From CAZJQD01 sp964548165 [NCBI: uncultured bacterium] (lineage in GTDB: Bacteria > UBA8481): a stretch of DNA of 64,000 bases. The stretch is taken from assembly GCA_964548165.1 (NCBI GenBank), contig CAZJQD010000004.1, forward strand, positions 38,401 to 102,400. Reading direction: 5' to 3'. The translations under genes were made by a program, and so were the position numbers. A model generated the notes under the pieces. The model did no database searches, was not told the DNA's origin, and saw only the letters and a list, made by a program, of their open reading frames with translations. Below are positions 15,816 to 23,553 of this stretch, in pieces (the first letter of the stretch is position 1; each line of letters opens with the position of its first letter).

Positions 15816-16676
15816 ATGTCTGGTTTTCGCATTAACACCAATGTACCTGCGCAGTTTTCCCAGCGCATCCTGACCGACACCACCAATGCGCTCAACAAAG
15901 GGATCGAGAGGCTTTCCTCAGGCCTCCGGATCAATCGCGCGGCGGATGATGCGGCAGGATTCGGCATTTCGGAGCGTCTTCGCACGCAAGTCAACGGCCT
16001 CACGCAGGCCTCGCGTAACGCCCAGGACGGCGTCTCGCTGATCCAGGTCGCCGAGGGCGGCCTTTCGCAGATCTCGAACATCCTGCAGCGTCTACGCACG
16101 TTGGCAGTACAGTCATCGAATGATACGAACACGACGGTCGACCGCCGTGTCATCCAGACCGAAGTCAATCAATTGCTCGGCGAAGTTTCCCGGCAGGCAT
16201 CGGCGACCCAGTTTAACAGCCGCGTGCTTCTGACCGGTCTCTACGCTTCCGGCCGCGGCTCGATCGTCTTCCAGGTCGGCGCCAATCGTAACGACAAGCT
16301 CAGCGTCAACATTGCATCGATCTCGACCACGGGCCTCGGCATCAACAGGCTCAGTGGCAGCACCACGGGCAGCACGGGTGGTATCCTCACCCAGAAAGCT
16401 GCGGAATCGGCGATCAACCTGATCCAGGCGGCCATCAACACGGTCTCCAAGCAGCGCGGCGACCTCGGAGCGATCCAGAACCGGCTCGAGAACGTCATCT
16501 CGTTCGTAGGCATTTCGAACGAGAACCTCTCGGCTGCCGAGTCCCGGATCCGCGAGACCGACTTCGCGGCAGAGATCGTCTCTTTTACCAAGAACCAGAT
16601 CCTGCAGCAGACAGGCATCTCGGCACTGTCCCAGGCCAATATCGGGCCGCAAGCAGTGCTCTCGCTGTTGCAGTAA
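15816..16676 (+). CDS. fliC: flagellin 4 (divergent copy)
   Basis: A 286-aa flagellin with the D0/D1 signature (SGFRINTNVPAQFSQRIL; AADDAAGFGISERLRTQ) and C-terminal RIRETDFAAEIVSFTKNQIL. The middle segment is even shorter than in the tandem copies, and the protein is clearly more distant from them, so it is probably an older paralogue with its own control. It lies downstream of flaG and ends in a strong terminator. Confidence 0.95.
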   Translation: MSGFRINTNVPAQFSQRILTDTTNALNKGIERLSSGLRINRAADDAAGFGISERLRTQVNGLTQASRNAQDGVSLIQVAEGGLSQISNILQRLRTLAVQSSNDTNTTVDRRVIQTEVNQLLGEVSRQASATQFNSRVLLTGLYASGRGSIVFQVGANRNDKLSVNIASISTTGLGINRLSGSTTGSTGGILTQKAAESAINLIQAAINTVSKQRGDLGAIQNRLENVISFVGISNENLSAAESRIRETDFAAEIVSFTKNQILQQTGISALSQANIGPQAVLSLLQ

Positions 16677-16686
16677 GTCAGCGCTA

Positions 16687-16724
16687 GCCGGGGGCGGGGT
16701 GGCACCCCGCTCCCGGCCCTTTTT
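16687..16724 (+). terminator. rho-independent terminator after flagellin 4
   Basis: A 14-position stem (16687-16700 with 16704-16717, one G-T pair), a 3-base loop and a CCCTTTTT tail. Confidence 0.92.
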
Positions 16725-16793
16725 CAGATGTCAGGCGAGCCTAAATTAGCGGTTCTTGCGCTATCAGCGGTGCGTTAGAATCGAGCCTGCACC

Positions 16794-17798
16794 GTGGACA
16801 TCATCCTCAATGGCAAGCCGCTGGAGTACGAGATCGAGGCCGAGGCCACGGTCGGCGATCTCATCGACGGGCTCGCCGGCTGGCTCCACAAGCAGGGCGC
16901 CGTGATCGTCTGCGCGCGCCGCGAGGGCGTCAATTTCGACCCCATGACGGACCAGGCGATCCGCAGCCTGCCCGCGACCGGCAACGACCGGCTCGAGTTC
17001 GAGGCCCAGAATCCCCGGGTGCTCGTGCGCGAGACCATGGGCGAGCTGGGGCAGTATCTCGAACGGGTTGCCCGCCTTAGCCCGAACATGGGCGAAGACG
17101 AGCTCACGCCCGAGAACCTGGGGCAATTGCTCGAGGGGCTCTCCTGGAGCGAGGACGTGCTCAAGCGCGTCGAAGAGATCCTCCGGCTCTCCTACCGCGA
17201 GATCGAGTTCGAGGGCGAGTTTCTCCACAAGCACGTCCTCAGGCTCGGCGACCTGCGCGATCATCTCCGCGAGGCGTCCTCGGCGCAGAATCGTCCCGCG
17301 CTCCTGGGCATCCTCCGCAACGCGGTCCCCCCCCTGTGTCACCTGATCGCCCGCGCGCTCCCGCGCATCCTCGAGGAGGCGCACCTGGTGGTCCCCGGCG
17401 AGGAAGTTCTCGAGGAACTGGGCGACCTGCAACCCCAGATCCAGTCCCTGCCCCAGCGCCTCGAGGAGATCGCGGTCAAGATCTCGATCGGGGACCAGTC
17501 GCGGGGCATGGAGGAGTTCGGCCAGGCGATTTCATCCCTGGAGCAGGCGTTCGGCCTCCTGGATCGCTGTCGCAAGGAGCTCTCGATCACGGACTCCGAT
17601 CTCGAGCACGAGGGTAAGCCCTTTTCCGAGAGAAACGTCGAGCTGGAACGGATCCTCCAGGAGCTCATAGACGCGTTCGAGCGCAAGGACCGTGTGCTCA
17701 TCGGGGACCTGATCGAGTACGAGATCGCGCCGATGACCCAGGCGCTGGCGGTGATCATGGAAAAGATGCAAAACCGCTTGAAAACCCCTCACCACTAG
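16794..17798 (+). CDS. hypothetical helical protein of the flagellar locus
   Basis: A 334-aa protein of unknown function, starting at GTG 16794 without a clear ribosome site. The first 80 residues look like a small beta-grasp-type domain (MDIILNGKPLEYEIEAEATVG). The rest is acidic and helical with long amphipathic segments. The C-terminal stretch (LERILQELIDAFERKDRVLIGDLIEYEIAP) recalls helical flagellar chaperone-like proteins. There is no signal peptide or membrane segment, so it is cytosolic. It sits where fliD/fliS would often be. A role as a chaperone or adaptor for late flagellar substrates is a guess from position. Confidence 0.7.
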   Translation: MDIILNGKPLEYEIEAEATVGDLIDGLAGWLHKQGAVIVCARREGVNFDPMTDQAIRSLPATGNDRLEFEAQNPRVLVRETMGELGQYLERVARLSPNMGEDELTPENLGQLLEGLSWSEDVLKRVEEILRLSYREIEFEGEFLHKHVLRLGDLRDHLREASSAQNRPALLGILRNAVPPLCHLIARALPRILEEAHLVVPGEEVLEELGDLQPQIQSLPQRLEEIAVKISIGDQSRGMEEFGQAISSLEQAFGLLDRCRKELSITDSDLEHEGKPFSERNVELERILQELIDAFERKDRVLIGDLIEYEIAPMTQALAVIMEKMQNRLKTPHH

Positions 17799-17881
17799 TC
17801 GTAGTGTAACTCTTGACGGTCGAGATATTCGGCCGCCGGATCCACGCAGCACCGCAGGCCGCTGGGAACGCAGACACGACG

Positions 17882-19654
17882 ATGCAGGATACGCGAGAAG
17901 TCAGAACCATTGCCGACGAGATCCTCGACGGTCTCCGCGACGCCGTACGCGTCGTGGCCCCGGACGCTCCCGCCACGCTCGCCCTGACCCTTGGTCCCCC
18001 TTCGGATGCCCAGCACGGCGATTATGCCGCGAACGCGGCGTTTCTCCTGGCCAAGTCCCTGCGCCGTCCGCCGCTTGCGGTGGCGGAGGACCTGGCGGCG
18101 AATTTTCGCGGGCCCGCCGACGTCAGCGCGGCGGCGCCCGGGTTCCTGAATTTCCGCATTCATCCCGCTCGCCTCTGCCAATTCCTCGTTGCGATGGGTG
18201 ACGATGGCTGGTCGCGCTCACGGGCGGGAGCGGGTGAGCGCGTGAACGTCGAGTACGTGTCCGCGAATCCCACGGGGCCGTTGCACGTCGGGCATGGGCG
18301 TGGCGCCGTGATCGGCGACACGCTCGTGCGGCTGATGGCACACGCCGGGTTCGAGGTAGTGCGCGAGTATTACGTGAATGACGTGGGCGGCCAGGTTGAA
18401 CGCCTGGGCGAATCGCTCCTGGCGCAGGCGCGCCTCCAGCAGGGGAGCGACGAGGGGGGCTATGAGGTCTCGTACCCGGTTCCGGACGAGGCTGCCGCCT
18501 GGCTGGCCCAGGGTGGCGGGACGGCGGCCAGGGGCGATGCGGCCCTCGTGCAGGCGGCGGCCGCGTTCGCCAAGGAACGCCTGCTCGCGCGGATCATGGA
18601 CGACCTTCGCCGGCTGGGGATCACGTTCGACGTGGTGACCCACGAGTCGAGCCTGGCTCCCCGCATTCCCGCGCTCATCGAGACGTTGCGCGCCTCCGGC
18701 ATGCTCTACGAGGCGGCGGAGGCCGAGGGAAGCGTTGAGGTGGTGCGGCGCGCGGACTCCAAGGCAGCCCAGCATCGCGGGGCCATGGAGGGCGGCACGT
18801 TCCTGAGGACGTCGCGATTCGGCGACGAGACGGATCGCGTCATCCTGCGCGCGAACGGATCTCCCACCTACTTCACCTCCGATATCGTCTACCACCTGGA
18901 GAAGGCGGAGCGGGGATTCCAGCGGCTTATCAATGTCTGGGGCGCCGATCATGGCGGGCACGTGAAGCGCCTCGTCGCCGCTCTCGAGGCGGCCGCCGGA
19001 CCGGATGGCCCTGGAGGCCGCCTCGAGGTTGTGCTCTGCCAGATGGTCCGGCTGGTGCGCGGCGGCGTCGAGGTGAAGATGTCGAAGAGAGCGGGGACGG
19101 CCATCTCGCTCCAGGACCTCGTCGAGGAGGTGGGGCGGGACGCGGTGCGCTTCTTCTTCCTCCTGCGCTCGCCCCATGCCCAGTTCGACTTCGACCTGGA
19201 CCTCGCCGTCAAGCAGTCCGCGGACAACCCGGTCTTCTACGTGCAGTATGCCCACGCGCGGACGCGGCAATTGCTGGCGAAGGGCGCGGAGCATGGGCTC
19301 GCGCCGGAGTGGGGCCGATCGCGGGACGCGCGCGTCGAAACTACGCGTGTCGAGGAGTTGCTGACGGATCCCGCCGAGCTCGCGATCATCCGGCTCCTCG
19401 CTCGCCTGCCGACCTCGATCCGTGCCGCCGCCCTCGCGCGGGAGACACACCGGCTCCCGGCCCTGGCGATGGAGCTGGCGCAGACCCTGCACCAGTACCA
19501 GACCCAGGGCAAGGCGCGCGATGACCTGCGGATCGTGAGGCCGGATGAACCGGAGATCACGAGGGCCCGGTTGTTTCTCATCGAGCGGACGGGTCGCGCG
19601 TTGAAGGTCCTTCTCGAAGACCTGATGGGCGTCAACGCCCCGGAGCGGATGTGA
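17882..19654 (+). CDS. argS: arginyl-tRNA synthetase
   Basis: A class I aminoacyl-tRNA synthetase of 590 aa that charges tRNA-Arg. The HIGH-type motif PLHVGHGRG is at about residue 134, the KMSK-type motif KMSKRAG at about residue 398, and the N-terminal tRNA-recognition domain (DAQHGDYAANAAFLLAK) is typical of ArgRS. The ATG at 17882 gives a family-typical length; an in-frame TTG at 17813 would add 23 unlike residues. The stop overlaps the next start (TGATG). Confidence 0.95.
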   Translation: MQDTREVRTIADEILDGLRDAVRVVAPDAPATLALTLGPPSDAQHGDYAANAAFLLAKSLRRPPLAVAEDLAANFRGPADVSAAAPGFLNFRIHPARLCQFLVAMGDDGWSRSRAGAGERVNVEYVSANPTGPLHVGHGRGAVIGDTLVRLMAHAGFEVVREYYVNDVGGQVERLGESLLAQARLQQGSDEGGYEVSYPVPDEAAAWLAQGGGTAARGDAALVQAAAAFAKERLLARIMDDLRRLGITFDVVTHESSLAPRIPALIETLRASGMLYEAAEAEGSVEVVRRADSKAAQHRGAMEGGTFLRTSRFGDETDRVILRANGSPTYFTSDIVYHLEKAERGFQRLINVWGADHGGHVKRLVAALEAAAGPDGPGGRLEVVLCQMVRLVRGGVEVKMSKRAGTAISLQDLVEEVGRDAVRFFFLLRSPHAQFDFDLDLAVKQSADNPVFYVQYAHARTRQLLAKGAEHGLAPEWGRSRDARVETTRVEELLTDPAELAIIRLLARLPTSIRAAALARETHRLPALAMELAQTLHQYQTQGKARDDLRIVRPDEPEITRARLFLIERTGRALKVLLEDLMGVNAPERM

Positions 19655-21243
19655 TGATCGTGCGAGGGGTATTCCTGGGAGCGGGCGCCGTGGCCATGGC
19701 CTTGTGCGCCGGGTCCGCGTACGGCGAGTCCGTCGAGTATCCTGGATCGCCGCCGCCTGCCGTGTCGTCTACGGCCGCGGGGGCTACCACGCGTGACGGC
19801 GGGACCACGACCTCCACGACGCCCGTCGTCGTGGAGTATGGGCGCCCGGCAGCACCGGCTCCTCCCGTCGCTCCATCGGCTGGCGTCCAGGACGCGCCCC
19901 GGTGGCCCAGTCTTCGCGACACGATCCGAGGTTCGCTGGGACTCCCTTCATCGGGAGCACCTCGCGTATCGCCGCCCTCGCGCCCGTCGGCGCCACGCGT
20001 CCAGGCGCCCTCGTCCACCGGCAACGCGGCGCCATCGGGCGAGCGGACCACGGTTGGCGGCCGACCCGCCTCATCGGCGCCCGCGCAGGCGGCGGCCGCG
20101 CCTGCCGCGGGACCGTCATCGCTCGCCGCCGGGGCCATGGTGCCGGTCGCGCGGGATCCGCTCCCGATAGCGCCGGGTGGTGGCTGGTCGACAGCGCGTC
20201 CCCCCGTTGCGGCCGGCCCTGCAGCGGGAGCGGCTCCTCTGTCCGGCGGAACGAGCGCGGCGCGATCGACCGTAGCGTCCGCCACGGCCCCACCAGCTGG
20301 AGCTCCTGTGCCGGCGAACCCGCCTCCCGCGCAACCGACGGGTTTCGTACTGAACACGACGCCCCCGGGAATTGGCTCGGCGTCGGCGGGCTCCCCAGCG
20401 CCTTCCGTGCGTGAGCGTCCGCAGGGGGATGCGGTGACCGTCACAGCGGAGAACGCCGTGGCCGCCGAACGCGCTCCCGCTCCCGCGGCCATGGCTCCAG
20501 TTCAGCCGGCCCCTGCGCAGGCGGAGCCGGCGCCACTGGCGGATCCGGGAGAAGATCCGGCGGCCGAGGATGGCTCGTCCGAGGTCACGCAGGAGTTTGT
20601 CTCGAGGAGACAGGAGCTGGGCCAGCCGCGATCGGTGGTTCCCGATGCCGCCGCGGAACTCGCGGAGCGGCCGGTTTCTTCAACGCGCGGGTCCGGCGCC
20701 TGGTACAAGCTGGGCGCCGGTCTCGTGTTTCTCCTCTCGCTCGGGTACATCGGCTACCGGCACAAGCAGACACGCCGGGTCGCGGACACGGATTGGCGCG
20801 CCTACGAACAGCCGCTATCGGAGTGGCTACCCCCGAGCGAAGTTGCGCCGGCTCGTGGCGCCGTCACCTCATCGTCCGCTCCGGGTTCGCGCCGACGCCC
20901 CGGGGATGAGAGCGACGCCATGGGGAACGACCTCCTGGTTCGCGAGGCAGGACGGCGATCGCGGGCCGCCTCCTCATTTGACGTCTACGACGAGGTCGCG
21001 CCCAGCGACCCGGGTTTCCATCCCGAGATCGAGAAGCGCGTGCGGCGCAAGCAGATGGATGCGATGAGCGAGCTCGGAAACGGGTATGGGCCGTCGCAGT
21101 TGGCGCGCGGCGCCGGTTACGCCGCCATCGGTGAGCTCAAGGCGCGAGGCTACAAGGCCGACGAGATCGCGCGGCACCTGGGGCTCACGACGGCCGAGGT
21201 TCGCACGTACCTGCAGATCGAACAGAGGCCGATGCTCGATTAG
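19654..21243 (+). CDS. single-pass membrane protein with C-terminal helix-turn-helix
   Basis: A 529-aa protein of unknown function. It has an N-terminal signal peptide (ending near SAYGES), about 300 residues of proline/alanine/serine-rich disordered sequence, a transmembrane segment at about residues 349-367 (KLGAGLVFLLSLGYIGY), a basic stop-transfer, and a cytosolic C-terminus. The last 40 residues contain ELKARGYKADEIARHLGLT followed by AEVRTYLQI, a helix-turn-helix of the kind found in DUF2802/SwrB-like proteins of flagellar loci. Topology would put the long disordered part outside and the helix-turn-helix inside. The start overlaps the argS stop; a GTG one codon upstream is also possible. 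Confidence 0.65.
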   Translation: MIVRGVFLGAGAVAMALCAGSAYGESVEYPGSPPPAVSSTAAGATTRDGGTTTSTTPVVVEYGRPAAPAPPVAPSAGVQDAPRWPSLRDTIRGSLGLPSSGAPRVSPPSRPSAPRVQAPSSTGNAAPSGERTTVGGRPASSAPAQAAAAPAAGPSSLAAGAMVPVARDPLPIAPGGGWSTARPPVAAGPAAGAAPLSGGTSAARSTVASATAPPAGAPVPANPPPAQPTGFVLNTTPPGIGSASAGSPAPSVRERPQGDAVTVTAENAVAAERAPAPAAMAPVQPAPAQAEPAPLADPGEDPAAEDGSSEVTQEFVSRRQELGQPRSVVPDAAAELAERPVSSTRGSGAWYKLGAGLVFLLSLGYIGYRHKQTRRVADTDWRAYEQPLSEWLPPSEVAPARGAVTSSSAPGSRRRPGDESDAMGNDLLVREAGRRSRAASSFDVYDEVAPSDPGFHPEIEKRVRRKQMDAMSELGNGYGPSQLARGAGYAAIGELKARGYKADEIARHLGLTTAEVRTYLQIEQRPMLD

Positions 21244-21269
21244 TCGTTCGCAGGCGTCTCGCCTGAATC

Positions 21270-21321
21270 CTTCGCAAACTAGCGCGGCCTATGCATGAAT
21301 GGGCCGCGCTAGTTTGCGAAG
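21270..21321. terminator. perfect 20-bp inverted repeat between convergent genes
   Basis: Arms at 21270-21289 and 21302-21321 are perfectly complementary over 20 bases with a 12-base loop. The right arm includes the last codons and stop of lptG. There is no T-run on either side. A smaller hairpin CAGGCG/CGCCTG lies at 21251-21265. It is probably a bidirectional transcription stop. Confidence 0.7.
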
Positions 21322-22442
21322 CGGCTCCGCTTGACCAGGGCGAGGGCGATCACGACCAGGAGAAACGGCGTCAGCCAGGGAAAGTAGGGCGCCGCCCCCT
21401 GCAGGGCCGGACTGCGCGCCGCGAAGGTTCCCATGTTGGTCGCGGTCTGCAGGAGGAGCATGAATCCCAGCGAGGTCATGAGCGCGCTGCCGATGGCGGC
21501 GCCCATGCCCTGCCTGCGCCCCACGCGGGCGCCCAGGCAGACGCTGATGAGCGCAAGCAGGGGAACGGAGAACGGAAGGGCGAGCTTGGCCTGGATCTTG
21601 ACGAGCCTCTCGGTGATCTCGCCGCGTAGCCGGCCATCGCCTGAGCGCCGGTGCGCCAGCTCCGCAATGTCCCTCCGCTCGCGCCAGAGCGTCGAGAGGC
21701 TGAGGGCCTCGATGGGCTTGTCCGCGAGGACGCGAACTCCTCCGCTCGGCGCCAGGAGCTCGATGTGACGCGGCGGCGGAATGGCCCGCAGCACATCGTC
21801 CGCCCGGCTCGCCGGCGGTCTCGCGCCGGGCGCCTGCCAACCGTTGTCCTGGAAGCGAAGGAGGGGCCACGTCCCCTCGATCGATCCGGTCGCCCCGTCG
21901 GCGGAGGGGATGATCACGAAGACGGCCTCCAGGATCCCCTCGGTCGGCTCGAAGCGGTCCGCCACCACGTAGTGACCCTCGTGCAGGAAGGCCACGTCGT
22001 GATACTCGGCCCGCGGCGCGTGCTTCTTCTGGATGACGACCCGGCGGAGATAGTCGGCGCGGTCGGACCAGCCCGGAACACGGTACTCGGCTCCCGCGAG
22101 GAGAAGTGCGCCGAGCCCGGAGGCCACGAGGAGAATGGGAGCCGCCAGGCGCAGGAGCGGGATGCCGCCGGCCTGGGCGGCGATGATCTCCGAGCCATGG
22201 GCGCGAGCGGCGATGACGGAGATGATGGCGAGGACCAGGGCGACGGGGAGCGCGAGGTAGATGAGAAAGGGCGCGCGGAGGGCGAGGTATTCGCCGAGCG
22301 CGGCGAGGGATTCCGCATTGGCCGCGTAATGCTCGCGGAGCTCGAAGAGCTCGACGGCCGTGAAGAGCGCGAGGAGGCCGAGCAGGAAGACGGCCAAGGC
22401 AGCCAGGAAGCGTCCCAGGAGGTAGCGCGGGAGCGTCTTCAT
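21309..22442 (-). CDS. lptG: LPS export permease LptG
   Basis: A 377-aa YjgP/YjgQ-family permease. Three N-terminal membrane segments (LLGRFLAALAVFLLGLLALF and two more before residue 125), a periplasmic jellyroll domain of about 150 residues, and three C-terminal membrane segments match LptF/LptG. With LptF and the LptB ATPase it extracts lipopolysaccharide from the inner membrane. The ATG at 22442 (MKTLPRYLLGRF) is preferred over a GTG at 22469 that would overlap lptF. LptG versus LptF identity is assigned by gene order. Confidence 0.85.
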   Translation of the reverse strand: MKTLPRYLLGRFLAALAVFLLGLLALFTAVELFELREHYAANAESLAALGEYLALRAPFLIYLALPVALVLAIISVIAARAHGSEIIAAQAGGIPLLRLAAPILLVASGLGALLLAGAEYRVPGWSDRADYLRRVVIQKKHAPRAEYHDVAFLHEGHYVVADRFEPTEGILEAVFVIIPSADGATGSIEGTWPLLRFQDNGWQAPGARPPASRADDVLRAIPPPRHIELLAPSGGVRVLADKPIEALSLSTLWRERRDIAELAHRRSGDGRLRGEITERLVKIQAKLALPFSVPLLALISVCLGARVGRRQGMGAAIGSALMTSLGFMLLLQTATNMGTFAARSPALQGAAPYFPWLTPFLLVVIALALVKRSRFAN

Positions 22443-22455
22443 GGGGCGAGGCCGC

Positions 22456-23538
22456 TCATGGATGCGCACGCCAGAGCGAGACGGCGATGAGCGTCAGGAC
22501 GACAAGAGGCGCGGCGAGCGTGAGCGGGTGGAGCTGGTACTTGTCGACGAGCGATTCCGCGCCGAACGAGAGGAGCCAATAGAGGAGGTAGAGGAGGAAG
22601 GCGTAGCCGACGGCGCCGCGGCCGGAACCAGTGCGTCCTCCACCGCCCACGGGAAATGCCATCATGATCGCGCAGAGCGCGAGCGGCGGAATGGCCAGGG
22701 CCCCGAGAAAGCGCCTGGCGACCTCGAGGTCGTTGGCGCGGGAAGGCTTCGTCCAGAGTTCCTCGAGCGTGAGGCGCTTGGGGTGCGTGGAGCGATCCAC
22801 CGGAAGGGGCAGGTGCAGGGTGTAGCGGCCGAAACCGAGCACGGGGCCGGCCAGGCCTGCCGAAAGCGATCGGATGGCGCCCGTGTCGAGGTCGAGGGTG
22901 ACCCAGGGCGGCGCGAAGATCCAGCGGCCGGAGCTGGCGGTGACGAGCCAACGGTCGTCGGAGTTTGCGGCGGAAGTGACTCCTCCCGCGTCGGACGCGG
23001 GGACGAGCGCCAGGAGGCCGTGAAAGACCTGGCGGTCGCGGTCGATCGAGGTCAGGCAGATGTGGCGACCGCCGAGACGCTCGACGACCCCGGGTTGCAT
23101 GGCGCGGACCGGATCGAGGCCGACGCCGAAGCCGACATTGTCGAATTGCAGGTAGGCCCGCTGGACGAGGACGGCGTTATTGAAGATGGCGAAGAGGGCC
23201 AGGAGGAAGCTGAAAGCGAGGGGGAAGGCGGCGGCCCGGACGCGCGTGACTCCCGCCGAGAGCATGGCGATCAGCTCCGAATCCCCGGCCAAGCGGCCGA
23301 AGGTGAGCAAGGAGGCGATGATGGCGCTGATTGGAAGCGAGTGAAAGAGTATTAAAGGCAGGACCCAGGCGACCAGCTCAAGAATCTGCGCGATATCCAA
23401 GGAACGACTTACCGCGAGTTCCATGATTTTGTAGAATCGGTGGATTATGAGCAGACCCGCAATGATGCTGAGAGCGGCCACGAATCCGTGCAGATAAATC
23501 CGGAAGACGTAACGGTCGAGCACCCTCACGACGCTCAT
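22456..23538 (-). CDS. lptF: LPS export permease LptF
   Basis: A 360-aa YjgP/YjgQ-family permease, first of the pair. N-terminus VVRVLDRYVFRIYLHGFVAA, then the conserved LPISAIIASLLTFGRLAGDSELIAM region, periplasmic beta domain and three C-terminal membrane helices. The ATG at 23538 is chosen over an upstream in-frame start because the protein then begins at the family-typical position. The gene is divergent from the SprA-like gene, leaving little room for two promoters. Confidence 0.85.
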   Translation of the reverse strand: MSVVRVLDRYVFRIYLHGFVAALSIIAGLLIIHRFYKIMELAVSRSLDIAQILELVAWVLPLILFHSLPISAIIASLLTFGRLAGDSELIAMLSAGVTRVRAAAFPLAFSFLLALFAIFNNAVLVQRAYLQFDNVGFGVGLDPVRAMQPGVVERLGGRHICLTSIDRDRQVFHGLLALVPASDAGGVTSAANSDDRWLVTASSGRWIFAPPWVTLDLDTGAIRSLSAGLAGPVLGFGRYTLHLPLPVDRSTHPKRLTLEELWTKPSRANDLEVARRFLGALAIPPLALCAIMMAFPVGGGGRTGSGRGAVGYAFLLYLLYWLLSFGAESLVDKYQLHPLTLAAPLVVLTLIAVSLWRAHP

Positions 23539-23553
23539 CGTACACGCCGGGTC

